Part shown: piece by piece, positions 1-10,650 of the stretch | Position numbering within the stretch: position 1 is the first letter of the stretch | Layout: every line of letters begins with the position of its first letter | Assembly (NCBI GenBank): GCA_016946835.1 | Contig: JACVTC010000077.1 | Span: forward strand, 851,983-915,982 | Direction: 5' to 3' | DNA length: 64,000 nt | Source: Neocallimastix lanati (nom. inval.) | Lineage: Eukaryota > Neocallimastigomycota > Neocallimastigomycetes > Neocallimastigales > Neocallimastigaceae | Translations under genes and position numbers: made by a program | Notes under the pieces: generated by a model | Told to the model about the DNA's origin: nothing | Seen by the model: only the letters and a program-made list of their open reading frames with translations | Databases searched by the model: none

Positions 1-1
1 A

Positions 2-2356
2 CTTGTGCCTAAAAAGAACGGTAAATGGCGCCTGTGTATTGACTATAGGAAAGTAAATGAAGCAACTAAGAAGGATTCTTATTCTTTACCAAATATTGAG
101 GAAATTTTTGATAGCTTAGATGGAGCAAAAATCTTCTCAACATTAGATCTTTATTCCGGTTATCATCAAATATTAATGGATGATGATAGTGTTGAAATCA
201 CTACCTTTACAACTAAGTTCGGAAACTACCAATTCAAGGTAATGCCCTTCGGTTTAACAGGTGCTCCAGCTACATTCCAAAGAGAAATGAACCGTATACT
301 ATTTCCCTTAATAGGAAAATGTGTCTATAACTTTATCGATGATATTTTAATCTACTCAAGAACTGAAGAAGAACACCTAGAACATCTTAAACAAGTCTTA
401 GAAATATTCAAGGAACATAAGTTAAAAATCAATATCGAAAAGTGTTCTTTCATGCAAACTGAAGTAGAAGTACTTGGACATAAAGTATCCTCAGAAGGTT
501 TAAGTCCATTGGAAAACAAAGTTGAAGCTATTAAAGAATGGAAGGCTCCCTCTAACATTCACGAACTTCGATCATTTTTAGGAGCCATTGGATATTATAG
601 AAATTTTATTAAGGACTTTGCAAAAGTTACTGCTCCTCTCTGCACTCTATTAAGAAAAGGTGTTAAGTTTGAATGGAAAAAGGAACAAGAAGAAAGCTTT
701 AAAATTCTTAAGGAAAGATTAATCAATGCTCCAATATTAAGATTTCCTAGATTCGATAGAGAATTTATTATAAGAACAGATGCTTCCTATGATGGAATAG
801 GCGGTGTGCTTTTACAAAAGGATGATGAAACTGGAAAGGAGCATCCCGTTCATTATATTAGTAGAAGTTTATCTAAATCGGAAAAGAATTATGGAATTAC
901 GGATCTAGAAGGTGCTGCTCTAATTTACTGTATTAATAAATTAAAATCTTATATTATGGGAAATCCTAAGCAAACTATAGTATATACAGATCATAGACCA
1001 TTAATCGGATTACTTAAAAGTAAGGAACCACAAAATTCTCGTCATACTAGATGGTGTTTGACTGTCAGTATGTTAGGAATTGATTTACGATATGAAACTG
1101 GAAAGAATAATGTTGTCACAGATGCTTTATCAAGAATGAAAAATGAAAAAGAAAAAGTTGTCTTAACAACACAAATTATCAAGGAACAAGATGAAAACCT
1201 GCTTTCAAGAACCATTAAGGAATTTATTGAAGAAAAATTTACGACAATTGGTGGTGTGGACTACTTTGTTGATGGCAATAATTATAGAAAATTAGTTACA
1301 GATACAAAAGAAAAGCTTCAATTAATTTTTCAAGCACACAGTATAGGACACGAAGGATATTACAAGACATACCAACGTTTGAAAAAGAGCTACTATTGGA
1401 ACAATATGGTTAATGACATTAAGCGAATTATAGGTAAATGTGAAAAATGTCAATTAAATAAATCTCAACCATACCCTGAACCAACGGAAGATAAACCAAC
1501 TGAAGTGGAAGGACCATTTACACACTTAGGATTGGACATTATAGGACCTCTAAGTAAAACCAGAAATAATAATCAATATATAATCATTGTGGTTGATTAT
1601 TTTACTAAATGGGTTGAGGCAGAGCCCACTGAAAATGTTACTTCTCAGGATGTGATAAAATTTTTAATTAATGTATTTGCTCGACACGGTGTACCTCAAA
1701 TTATCACTACTGATAATGGAACACAATTTACATCAGATATGACAAAAATCTTCCTTGATTTATATGATGTATATGTTAAATTTATCACTCCATATCATCC
1801 TGAAAGCAATGGTTTAGTTGAGAATCGTAATAAAGAAATTGGAAAATTATTACGATTACTAGAACAACAACACAAAGAATGGGATGAAATTTTACCATCT
1901 GCACTTTGGGCTTTAAGAACTACTAAAAACTCAATCACCAACCATTCAAGTTTTGAATTAGTTTATGGAAGGGAGGACCAACAACCTTTTGACATTGCTG
2001 CCAGACCAACTAAGGGTATAAATAAGTCTTCTGACGAAATTCTACTGGAAAAATTTGTATCACACTACCAATGGGTAATGGAGGCCGCATCTAATATCAA
2101 AAATGCTTCGAAGTATTGGGCTACTAGGAGAGAAGAAAAGACCAGTATGAATCAAGCTAAAAGAATAAAACCAGGTGATTTAGTACTAGTAAGAAACTTT
2201 AATCGAACTAAATTAGAACCTTACTTTGTTGGACCTATGAAAGTGGTAAAGAAACAATTCAATACAGTCACTTTAGCTGATCCTGCTACTAATATACAAA
2301 TGAATCGTAATGTTCATTTGAAAAATATTGTCAAGTTTAACTCAGCTTCTACCTAG
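2..2356 (+). CDS. Pol polyprotein (RT-RNase H-integrase), 5' truncated by window edge
   Basis: This reading frame enters from outside the window, so the first codons shown are internal. It encodes reverse transcriptase with the conserved palm (GYHQI, FxxMPFGLTGAP) and a catalytic FIDD box whose aspartates are about residues 112-113. RNase H follows (RTDAS, YTDHRPL, DALSR). The integrase has an H-x3-H/C-x2-C zinc finger and a D-D-35-E core at about D511, D570 and E606. The C-terminus has the GP(M/F)-type module and no chromodomain. The frame is uninterrupted to TAG at 2354-2356. It is very similar to the pol of H. Protease and gag lie outside the window, so whether the element is intact cannot be judged. 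Confidence 0.95.
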   Translation, partial: LVPKKNGKWRLCIDYRKVNEATKKDSYSLPNIEEIFDSLDGAKIFSTLDLYSGYHQILMDDDSVEITTFTTKFGNYQFKVMPFGLTGAPATFQREMNRILFPLIGKCVYNFIDDILIYSRTEEEHLEHLKQVLEIFKEHKLKINIEKCSFMQTEVEVLGHKVSSEGLSPLENKVEAIKEWKAPSNIHELRSFLGAIGYYRNFIKDFAKVTAPLCTLLRKGVKFEWKKEQEESFKILKERLINAPILRFPRFDREFIIRTDASYDGIGGVLLQKDDETGKEHPVHYISRSLSKSEKNYGITDLEGAALIYCINKLKSYIMGNPKQTIVYTDHRPLIGLLKSKEPQNSRHTRWCLTVSMLGIDLRYETGKNNVVTDALSRMKNEKEKVVLTTQIIKEQDENLLSRTIKEFIEEKFTTIGGVDYFVDGNNYRKLVTDTKEKLQLIFQAHSIGHEGYYKTYQRLKKSYYWNNMVNDIKRIIGKCEKCQLNKSQPYPEPTEDKPTEVEGPFTHLGLDIIGPLSKTRNNNQYIIIVVDYFTKWVEAEPTENVTSQDVIKFLINVFARHGVPQIITTDNGTQFTSDMTKIFLDLYDVYVKFITPYHPESNGLVENRNKEIGKLLRLLEQQHKEWDEILPSALWALRTTKNSITNHSSFELVYGREDQQPFDIAARPTKGINKSSDEILLEKFVSHYQWVMEAASNIKNASKYWATRREEKTSMNQAKRIKPGDLVLVRNFNRTKLEPYFVGPMKVVKKQFNTVTLADPATNIQMNRNVHLKNIVKFNSAST

Positions 2357-2379
2357 CTTGAGTCTTAGCGGGGGCATCT

Positions 2380-3166
2380 TAATACAGAATGAACAAATAA
2401 TACTAATTGTGCTAGAATAATATAAATTATTCTAACCTTATAGATTATTCTATTCTATATAATTGGAACTTTCCAATATTCTTCAAATATTACTAAATAG
2501 AAATCTTAAGTTAATAAATCACTAATTAACTTATAATTCCTTTTTGAATTATCGATCCGATTCCATTATAATGTATTAAAAATCTTTAGCCAAGAATATT
2601 GTCCTTGCCCACTTAATATATTAATATTATATTTCTTTTGTATTATGTTATATTGAAAATAATCAAATCTATTTAATTAGTTATTAAAATTTTCGTTATC
2701 AATTTAAATTTATTTTTAATTACTAAATTTAACTAAACCACAATAAAATATTCTGTATAATCTCTTTATTTTTATTTTATATATATTAGTATTAAACTAT
2801 TATTAAATAATTAATAATTCAATAATATATAACTACTATTTATAACAATAATATTATTAACTAAAATAATAATTCAATTTCAATTTAAATGTTTTATTTA
2901 TAAAAATAATTAGTAATTAGTTTATTAAAAAAATAGTTAGGCTTTACAAATTTTAATTTGATAAAAAAATATAAATACATGTAATTTTAGTGAAATAAAA
3001 TATAATCAATAACTTTCTTTTTATTAAATAAATAATTATATTATTATTTTTTCTTTTATAAATTTAAATAAATAAATATTGATTTTAAAACAAATTATTT
3101 TTTTTATTGTAATTTTATTATTTGTGTTAATTATTATTATATTCCTAAAATTATATGAACCATACC
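2380..3166 (+). repeat. R 3' LTR
   Basis: It begins right after the polypurine tract with taatacag (TGATAC with G to A) and ends ..aaccatacca. It is very AT-rich and has no ORF. The right boundary is set by the ATTT duplication of element A1. Confidence 0.6.
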
Positions 3167-3170
3167 ATTT

Positions 3171-3707
3171 TGATACGATACCACACTAAAAACATTATTA
3201 GAAATAGTTTTAGAAATTAGTTAAGGTAATAAATTAAAAATTAATAATGATTGGTAGATAATTAAATAAGACTAAATAGTTAGATACATATTTTGATAAT
3301 TCATTAATAATTAAACGACGAGTTCTTTGTTATAATATAGGAAATATATAATAAAGATACTTCAAAATAACAGGTTTATTAGTAGAAAATATAATAGTTT
3401 ATAGAATAATAAATATTAATTATTAAGTGTATAATTAGATAGTTAGTGAGAAAGATAATAATAAATATATAACTTGTATTTTTATATTTTTGTAAACATT
3501 GAGAATAATGTAATAAAAATAAATAAAGAAATAAGAATAAATAAATAAAGACAAATCTTTACATTTAAATTATATATTTATATTTATACATTATGTGTTA
3601 TTATTATATTTATTAGAATATATTATTTTGTTAATAATTCCCTTCTGACAACGTCCAAACAAATAAAATTATTTAGATACATCTTTAAATATAAAAGATA
3701 CGTATCA
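3171..3707 (+). repeat. A1 5' LTR
   Basis: It has TGATACG/CGTATCA ends. Near its right end it carries TTAGAATATATTATTTT (3613-3629), shared with the B, F, I and P LTRs. The third copy is at 30508-31044. Confidence 0.92.
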
Positions 3708-3711
3708 AAAT

Positions 3712-3729
3712 TGGTGGAGAATCCGGGCG
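3712..3729 (+). promoter_or_regulatory. Primer-binding site of A1
   Basis: TGGTGGAGAATCCGGGCG begins 4 nt after the LTR. It starts with TGG, as expected for pairing with a tRNA CCA end. The same sequence is used by B, I and A3. I could not assign the tRNA. Confidence 0.75.
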
Positions 3730-3840
3730 CTGTCAGAAGCAAAATAATATGAAAATAATAAAAATAATAAAAAACTAATGTGTAAATAAATAATAAAATA
3801 TTTATAATAAAAAAAAAATAATAAAAAAAAAAAAAAAAGA

Positions 3841-4920
3841 ATGAATATACAACAAGTGATAAATAAACTACCCATATTGGAACAATATGGAGTAGATATA
3901 AATGGATGGCTTAATGATTTCAATAGAATAATGGAATTATATGATATAAATAAGCCTGAAAGAAAATTTACTTTCTTAAAAGAATGTGTGGAATTCGAAT
4001 TAAGAGAGGAACTTATATTATTAAAAGAGAAGAATAATGTTATTCCTCAGCCAGAAGAAATAAAATGTGTAATTGAAAATTATCTAAAAATAACGGCAAG
4101 CGATAAATATTGGAATTTAATAAATATGAGAATAAATAATAAAGAGACGTTAGTTTGTTTTAACAATAAATATAATCGGCTATTAGATGACATGAGAGAA
4201 GACTACAAAACTTTAATTACTGTTCGTAACTACATAAATTCAATGAAATCTAGAAGTTACCCTTACCTTAGAATAAAAGAAAAGAACTGCAAAACTATTA
4301 AAGAAGCAATGGAAACTGCAGAGCAAGCAGAAAGAATTGAGAAACAATTAAGAATGGTCAATAATATGGAATATAATGGTAACTATTATAATAATAATGA
4401 AAATTTTCATAATTATAATTTAGGGATTGAAATAAAACAAAATAAAAAAGTCTTTTGTTTTAGATGTTACGAATTAGGCCATAAGTCTAGTGAATGTCAC
4501 TATAGTTTTAGAGAATTAGCAATAATGAAAGAAAATGGAATAATAGAAAAAAACAAAGGAAATAAAAACAGGAATTTTATAAACAATAAAAGGAATTTTA
4601 AAAACAAAAAAATAATCAATTGTATTAATAATAAAGAAAATAATAATAATAATTATAGTGGTAATGTTGTAAATAAATTGGATAAAGATAATTATAATAT
4701 CCATGATAATGAAAATAAAAATAATTTTTATAATAAAAGAAATGCTTGTGGCAATTCAAATTTTAAATTTAATAATTGTTATAAAAATAATTTATTTGGT
4801 AAAATTTATAATTATCCGAATAAAGGTATTATTTATAATAAAAGAGAAAATAAACAAAGTAATAAAAATAATAATAATATTTTACATGGCATAAATACCG
4901 GACAGAATATTTATCAATAG
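3841..4920 (+). CDS. Gag of A1 (359 aa), ending at UAG with an open frame beyond
   Basis: This is the nucleocapsid/capsid precursor of a Ty3/gypsy element. The N-terminal 190 residues align with Gag of I (shared INGW, MELYD, KE.VE and RINNKET-type blocks). A CCHC zinc knuckle follows at about residues 204-217 (CFRCYELGHKSSEC, C-x2-C-x4-H-x4-C), then a short conserved SFRELA helix. The C-terminal 120 residues are Asn/Lys-rich. The ATG at 3841 follows a poly-A stretch and gives full alignment with B and I. The stop is UAG in the context CAA-UAG-ACA, and the same frame stays open for another 519 nt. No pol gene follows. Confidence 0.9.
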   Translation: MNIQQVINKLPILEQYGVDINGWLNDFNRIMELYDINKPERKFTFLKECVEFELREELILLKEKNNVIPQPEEIKCVIENYLKITASDKYWNLINMRINNKETLVCFNNKYNRLLDDMREDYKTLITVRNYINSMKSRSYPYLRIKEKNCKTIKEAMETAEQAERIEKQLRMVNNMEYNGNYYNNNENFHNYNLGIEIKQNKKVFCFRCYELGHKSSECHYSFRELAIMKENGIIEKNKGNKNRNFINNKRNFKNKKIINCINNKENNNNNYSGNVVNKLDKDNYNIHDNENKNNFYNKRNACGNSNFKFNNCYKNNLFGKIYNYPNKGIIYNKRENKQSNKNNNNILHGINTGQNIYQ

Positions 4921-5442
4921 ACATTAAACAATATTTGCGAGGAAAAGTTAAGTAATAGCAAAATAAATAAATTTAATAATTTTGAAAATAATTTAAAATA
5001 TAACAACAATATACAGGAAACAAATAAACAAAAAATTCAAAATTGCGAAGAACAAAAGGAAAATCTTATATTGACTCAAACTAAAATTGTAAACAAAGGA
5101 CAAGAATATAAGAAAGACGTAACGGATGAGAAAGAAATTAATAATAGTAAAGTAGAAAGCGAAATAATAATGGATAAAAGAGAAAACGAAATTAATTTAC
5201 ATGAATGTATCTCAGAAGGAAAGAATGAAATAATTATACGAATAAAAAAACCAAAATTGAAGTTAAAAGAATCAATAATTAAATATTTCAGGAAGAATAG
5301 AAATAATTTAAAAAAAATAAGAGTTAAGAAACAGTATGATAAAGATGAAAGGAACCATTATAACAATAATAGAGTCGACACTGAATTTGTCGAGAGAAAC
5401 TACAAATATAAAAGAAAAAGAATAGGACGAGTAATGTATTGA
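4921..5442 (+). CDS. In-frame continuation of A1 gag after UAG (basic domain)
   Basis: The frame of gag continues without a stop from the codon after UAG (4918-4920) to TGA at 5440-5442, about 173 codons. No convincing ATG initiator is near its beginning, so it is not a separate gene. The translated stretch is first Asn/Lys/Glu-rich, then strongly basic (IRIKKPKLKLK, FRKNRNN, KYKRKRIGR). Either UAG is read through to make an extended Gag, or it is a nonsense mutation. Maintenance of a 519-nt open frame in DNA this AT-rich argues that it was recently coding. Confidence 0.6.
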   Translation, partial: TLNNICEEKLSNSKINKFNNFENNLKYNNNIQETNKQKIQNCEEQKENLILTQTKIVNKGQEYKKDVTDEKEINNSKVESEIIMDKRENEINLHECISEGKNEIIIRIKKPKLKLKESIIKYFRKNRNNLKKIRVKKQYDKDERNHYNNNRVDTEFVERNYKYKRKRIGRVMY

Positions 5443-5840
5443 TGTTTATTTATATAGGTACTGATATATATAAAAATTATTTACCATGATAGTAATATAA
5501 ATATATATACAAAAAAAAAAAAAAAAAAATAATTAAAAAAAAAAAAAAAAAAAATAATTAAAAAAAAAAAAAAAAAAAAAAAAATAAATAAGAAAAAAAA
5601 AATAATAATTAAAAAAAAAAAAAAATAAAAATAATAAAAAAATAAATAAATAAATAAATAAAATAAAATAAAATAAAAGAAAAGAATAAGAATAATATGA
5701 ATAATAATTATAATAATAACGACAATAATAACAACAACAGCGTAGTAATTATAATAATAAATGAGAAAATTAAAATTAAAATTTCAGACTCAAATTACAA
5801 TTGCACCATTCAAATTTAAAATTTCAAAGTTTAAAATACA

Positions 5841-5894
<54 letters not shown>

Positions 5895-5911
5895 TATACA
5901 AATTTTTGTGG
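5443..5911 (+). other. A1 3' untranslated region, poly-A rich
   Basis: No coding signal is visible. It contains several A-runs of 15 to about 50 nt interrupted by TAATT and a (TAAA)n patch near 5636-5680. Confidence 0.7.
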
Positions 5912-5951
5912 AGACTTCAAGGGACGAAGTCTAAACTAAGTGGGGGCGTCT
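5912..5951 (+). promoter_or_regulatory. Hairpin plus polypurine tract of A1
   Basis: A perfect 7-bp hairpin (AGACTTC, loop AAGGGAC, GAAGTCT; 5912-5932) precedes the polypurine tract gtgggggcgtct (5940-5951), which ends exactly at the 3' LTR. The same hairpin-PPT module occurs in B and I. Confidence 0.8.
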
Positions 5952-6488
5952 TGATACGATACCACACTAAAAACATTATTAGAAATAGTTTTAGAAATTA
6001 GTTAAAGTAATAAATTAAAAATTAATAATGATTGGTAGATAATTAAATAAGACTAAATAGTTAGATACATATTTTGATAATTCATTAATAATTAAACGAG
6101 GAGTTCTTTGTTATAATATAGGAAATATATAATAAAGATACTTCAAAATAACAGGTTTATTAGTAGAAAATATAATAGTTTATAGAATAATAAATATTAA
6201 TTATTAAGTGTATAATTAGATAGTTAGTGAGAAAGATAATAATAAATATATAACTTGTATTTTTATATTTTTGTAAACATTGAGAATAATGTAATAAAAA
6301 TAAATAAAGAAATAAGAATAAATAAATAAAGACAAATCTTTACATTTAAATTATATATTTATATTTATACATTATGTGTTATTATTATATTTATTAGAAT
6401 ATATTATTTTGTTAATAATTCCCTTCTGACAACGTCCAAACAAATAAAATTATTTAGATACATCTTTAAATATAAAAGATACGTATCA
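5952..6488 (+). repeat. A1 3' LTR
   Basis: It is 537 bp and nearly identical to the 5' LTR at 3171-3707, with TGATACG/CGTATCA ends. Confidence 0.92.
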
Positions 6489-6492
6489 ATTT

Positions 6493-7338
6493 TGGTGCGA
6501 TGCACCCATAAAAATATAAAATTCAGAGTGAAGAATATAATATTATGTTAAGATAATAATTGAATTTCCATTTAATTCAATTTCAATTTCAATTTCAATA
6601 ATTCAGTTATTTGAATTTCAATATTAATAATTAATAATATAATAATTATTATTAAAATATTTAGGAATTAGTCTAGGCCAACTAATTACTAAATATTATT
6701 AACATATTGAATTTAATATATATTAAATAATGTAAACACGTGATTGTCATTAAATTAATTTCTACATATTATATTTTAATTATAAAATATAATATTTAGC
6801 AATATTTGATTCTTATATTTTATTTATATTAAATATTTATATTATTATCTAACTTTATATTATCAATATCAAACTTATATTAATATTATTTACATATTCA
6901 TATTAATAATTAATATTTTAATAATTAATTATTTTATATAAATACATGTTTAAATTCTTTGATTAATCCTTTGTAGGATTATTGTAATTTAAATTATAGT
7001 AATAATTATATAAAATAATAATGTAATAAAATATTATTAAGATTAAATAAAATTTATATTTTAGATAAAAACTTAATTATAAAATTTACTAATAACAATA
7101 TGTTTTAAATAAGAATAAAATTTAATTATTAATTAATTACTATAATTTGGCATCTTGACCTAATCGTTAAGACCAAATTATCTAAAAACTTTAACATATT
7201 ATAAAATAGTTTAATAAATTAGATTATTAATAAATTATTTAAAAAAAAAAAAAAAAAAAATTTTTTTTTGTTTATTAATTAAAAAATTAATTAAATTTGT
7301 TTAGGATGTATATATTAAAATTGATTTATAAAAAAAAA

Positions 7339-7371
<33 letters not shown>

Positions 7372-7541
7372 ATGATGTAGAGGAGATTATAATTCGGAGA
7401 TAAATAATATATTTCAAGAACGGAGTTAGGATTAAAAATTATAGAGTTATAAAAGAGATAACTAATAATTTAATATCCTATAATATTGAAATATAGAATT
7501 TTAGAATTATAATAAATAAGATATTTTATTGTATTTATATA

Positions 7542-7587
<46 letters not shown>

Positions 7588-7710
7588 ATAAATAAAATAT
7601 CTTAATAATAAGAATTAATAAAAGTTATAAAATTTAAGTGTTCATTCAATCTAGAATAATTTATTTTAACAAGTGAAGTGTCAATAAGCCCAAGGTACAA
7701 GCACGTACCA
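6493..7710 (+). repeat. V solo LTR (interrupted by L)
   Basis: It begins TGGTGCG and ends CACGTACCA, giving near-complementary ends. About 562 bp remain once the L insertion (6546-7196 plus one 5-bp duplication) is removed. It sits between A1 and B with ATTT on both sides. No coding sequence was seen. Confidence 0.6.
6546..7196 (+). repeat. L solo LTR with TATTA target duplication, inside V
   Basis: It begins TGTTAAG and ends TTTAACA, and is flanked by TATTA (6541-6545 and 7197-7201). A second copy in opposite orientation is at 20432-21055. A TATAAATA box (6937-6944) is followed by a hairpin, AATCCT-ttgt-AGGATT (6965-6980). Confidence 0.85.
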
Positions 7711-7714
7711 ATTT

Positions 7715-8197
7715 TGATACGTGACCACTATAAAAATGGTATTTAGGTAGATTCTTTAGGTTAAAGAAATACTTAAATATTATTGGTCAATAATAATTTT
7801 ATAATAATATATATAATTTTATAACAATATATAATTTTATAATAATAATTATTAAACGGAGAATTCTTTTATTTATAAGTTTATACTTATGATAAATTAA
7901 TTCATATAAATAGCTATTTTATATTTTATTTTAGTATAGTTAAAAAGAGATATTATATATATTTGAGATAATTAATTATAATATTTATATAAGAGAGTAA
8001 TAATAATAATTTATGTAATAATTAATAATTAATAATAAATAAAGAGAACATTAAAAAGATATATTTATTACTTTATTTTGTATTATTGTATGTGTTATTT
8101 CTATTTAATATTAGAATATATTATTTTGTCATAATTCCTTATTGTCATTGCCCATAAATAAATATTAATTTAGATACATAAATAAAATATCGTATCA
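7715..8197 (+). repeat. B 5' LTR
   Basis: It has TGATACGTG..CGTATCA ends and carries TTAGAATATATTATTTT at 8111-8127. Confidence 0.9.
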
Positions 8198-8201
8198 AAT
8201 T

Positions 8202-8219
8202 TGGTGGAGAATCCGGGCG
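8202..8219 (+). promoter_or_regulatory. Primer-binding site of B
   Basis: It is identical over 18 nt to the A1 and I site (TGGTGGAGAATCCGGGCG) and begins 4 nt after the LTR. Confidence 0.75.
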
Positions 8220-8420
8220 TGACAATAGCAAAATAATATGAAAATAATATTAATAAAATAATACGTCTATATAATAAATATCATTTAGTATGTATATAAA
8301 AAGAATTTAATTAGTTTAAATTAGTTACTAATAATTATAATAGTAATAGTTATAATAATATTAAATTGAAATAGAAAATTATAATAAAAAATATATAAGA
8401 ATAAATAAAATTTTTTAAAG

Positions 8421-9873
8421 ATGAATGTTTTTAAGATATTAAGTACGTTACCATTATTAGAAAATTATAATAATGATATCAATGAATGGATAGAAGAATT
8501 AACTGAGTTATTTGAATTATGGAATATAAAAGAACAAGAAAGAAGATTTATTTTATGTAAAGAATGTGTAAATAAAGAAATTAGGTATGTTCTTGATGAA
8601 TTAAAGGAAAAAAATAATCAGGTTCCTAGCTTAAAAGAAATAAAAATAGCCTTAGAAGAATATCTAGAAATAACATCAAGCGAAAAATATTGGAACTTAA
8701 TTAATTTAAAAATTAATTCAAATGAATCAATTAGTAATTTTAATTATAAATACTTAAGAAAATATAATGATATTGATAGTAATATAAAGAAATTAATTAC
8801 TGTTAATAATTATGTTAATTAAATCAGGTCCAGAATATATCCTTGTTTAAGAATATTAGAAGAAGAAATCGAAGATATAAAAGAAGCTATCAAATATGCA
8901 GAAAAAGTTGAAAGAATTGAAAAGAAATTAAATTTAAATTTAAATAATATTTATAAGAATAATAATCAAAAATGGAATAATAATAATTGCAAAATGAATA
9001 AATTAAATAGCAATAAAAACAATAAGAATAATAAAATTATGTGCTTTAGATGCTATAAGTTAGGTCATAAAGCAATTAATTGTAGACACTCGTTTAAAGA
9101 ATTAGCGGAATTAGAAAGAACTGGAATTTTGGAAATAAATAAAAGAAGAAATTTTATACCTGGAAACCATAATAATTATAATTATAAATTTAATTCATAT
9201 GATAGAAATAGAAACTATATTAATTATTATCGTAGAAATTATAATTTAAATAGTAATATTACTGAAAATCATCATAACATGATTAGTTTTGGTAAAAAGC
9301 ATAATGGAAATAGAGAAATTTATAGAAATAATTATAATTTAAATAATAATTTTGGTAATAATAATTATAATAATTTAAATAATTATCTAAATAAAAGTAA
9401 TTATGATTTAAATAAAAATTTTGGTACCAATAACAATAACAGTAGTTTAAATGAGAATATGAATACAAAAAAAAAATAGAATATACAATAATCATGGTAT
9501 AAATTATAATATGCAAGGAAATAAAGATGTAAATATTGGAAATGAAATTAATTTCAACAATAATTTAAATAATAATTGTGTAGAAAATACGTTTAATTCA
9601 AATATAGATAATATTCAAGATAATATAATTGGAAATAATATAAATAAAAACAATAATGGATATAGTAGAAACATAAATTCAGTAGGAAATAATAGTGGTT
9701 TTAATAATAACAATACTAATAACAATGATAATTATACAAATAACGAAAATAAAAATGTTAATAATATTAACGAAATGAATTATAATAAAAACAATAATAA
9801 CAATAACAATAACAATAACAATAACAATAATAATAATAAAAATAATAATAATAGAAATAAAAAAAATAAATAA
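8421..9873 (+). pseudogene. Gag of B, one nonsense codon and one frameshift
   Basis: It is homologous to A1 Gag along its length. The N-terminal capsid part runs 8421-8819. TAA at 8820-8822 replaces the Ser codon that A1 has at the same place (a one-base change TCA to TAA fits). The same frame then continues through the CCHC knuckle (CFRCYKLGHKAINC, about 9041-9082) and an Asn-rich tail to TAG at 9477. The Asn-rich tail resumes in the next frame to 9873, and the switch coincides with a run of ten A (9467-9476), which suggests a homopolymer indel. It is therefore not translatable as a full protein without suppression and frameshifting, unless these are assembly errors. Confidence 0.85.
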
Positions 9874-10059
9874 ATAATTTAATTATGATGAAGTATTAAT
9901 AAATAAATAATTATATATATAACAATAATTTAAATTAAATTAATTCGAAATTTCAAGATTTCGAATTTCAAAAATTATAATAATCATTTATTCAAAAATT
10001 TAATTTTTTTAAAAAAAAAAAAAAAAAAAATTAATAAATCCAATAATAAATTTTAATAA

Positions 10060-10105
<46 letters not shown>

Positions 10106-10120
10106 ATTATATGGTTATAG

Positions 10121-10160
10121 AGACTTCAGGGGACGAAGTCTAATTTAAGTGGGGGCGTCT
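10121..10160 (+). promoter_or_regulatory. Hairpin plus polypurine tract of B
   Basis: The stem AGACTTC/GAAGTCT with a 7-nt loop (10121-10141) precedes agtgggggcgtct, which ends at the 3' LTR. It is the same module as in A1 and I. The 250 bp upstream (9874-10120) are AT-rich with long A-runs and hold nothing else recognisable. Confidence 0.8.
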
Positions 10161-10646
10161 TGATACGTGACCACTATAAAAATGGTATTTAGGTAGATTC
10201 TTTAGGTTAAAGAAATACTTAAATATTATTGGTCAATAATAATTTTATAATAATATATATAATTTTATAACAATATATAATTTTATAATAATAATTATTA
10301 AACGGAGAATTCTTTTATTTATAAGTATATACTTATGATAAATTAATTCACATAAATAGCTATTTTTATATTTTATTTTAGTATAGTTAAAAGAGATATT
10401 ATATATATTTGAGATAATTAATTATAATATTTATATAAAAGAGTAGTAATAATAATAATTGATGTAATAATTAATAATTAATAATAAATAAAGAGTACAT
10501 TAAAAAGATATATTTATTACTTTATTTTGTATTATTGTATGTGTTATTTCTATTTAATATTAGAATATATTATTTTGTCATAATTCCTTATTGTCATTGC
10601 CCATAAATAAATATTAATTTAGATACATAAAAAAAATATCGTATCA
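10161..10646 (+). repeat. B 3' LTR
   Basis: It is 486 bp and nearly identical to 7715-8197. Confidence 0.9.
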
Positions 10647-10650
10647 ATTT

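Larger units (their letters stand above)
1..3166 (+). mobile_element. Element R: 3' part of a Ty3/gypsy LTR retrotransposon
   Basis: This is the right-hand portion of an LTR retrotransposon that enters from the left edge. It holds pol from the RT core to the integrase C-terminus, a polypurine tract (gcgggggcatct, about 2368-2379) and a 3' LTR (2380-3166). Its protein is closely related to that of the complete element H on the right side of the window, and the polypurine tract matches that of H in form. It lies directly against element A1, with only ATTT between them. Confidence 0.85.
3171..6488 (+). mobile_element. Element A1: gag-only LTR retrotransposon with ATTT target duplication
   Basis: Two 537-bp direct LTRs (3171-3707 and 5952-6488) begin TGATACG, end CGTATCA, and differ at only a few positions. 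They flank a primer-binding site, a gag gene, a conserved hairpin and a polypurine tract. ATTT is duplicated at 3167-3170 and 6489-6492. There is no RT, RNase H or integrase, so the element must use enzymes in trans. Its PBS and the hairpin-PPT module match element I. LTR similarity indicates recent mobility. Confidence 0.9.
7715..10646 (+). mobile_element. Element B: gag-only LTR retrotransposon with ATTT target duplication
   Basis: LTRs at 7715-8197 and 10161-10646 (483 and 486 bp) begin TGATACGTG and end CGTATCA. ATTT flanks both sides (7711-7714, 10647-10650). The interior has the same PBS as A1 and I at 8202-8219, a broken gag, a hairpin-PPT module, and no pol. It is a second, diverged, non-autonomous family built on the plan of A1. 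Confidence 0.9.

Noticed and set aside
5071..5442. Separate 123-aa gene after A1 gag
   Set aside because: It begins at TTG and is in the same frame as gag with no other stop, so it is treated as the continuation of gag.
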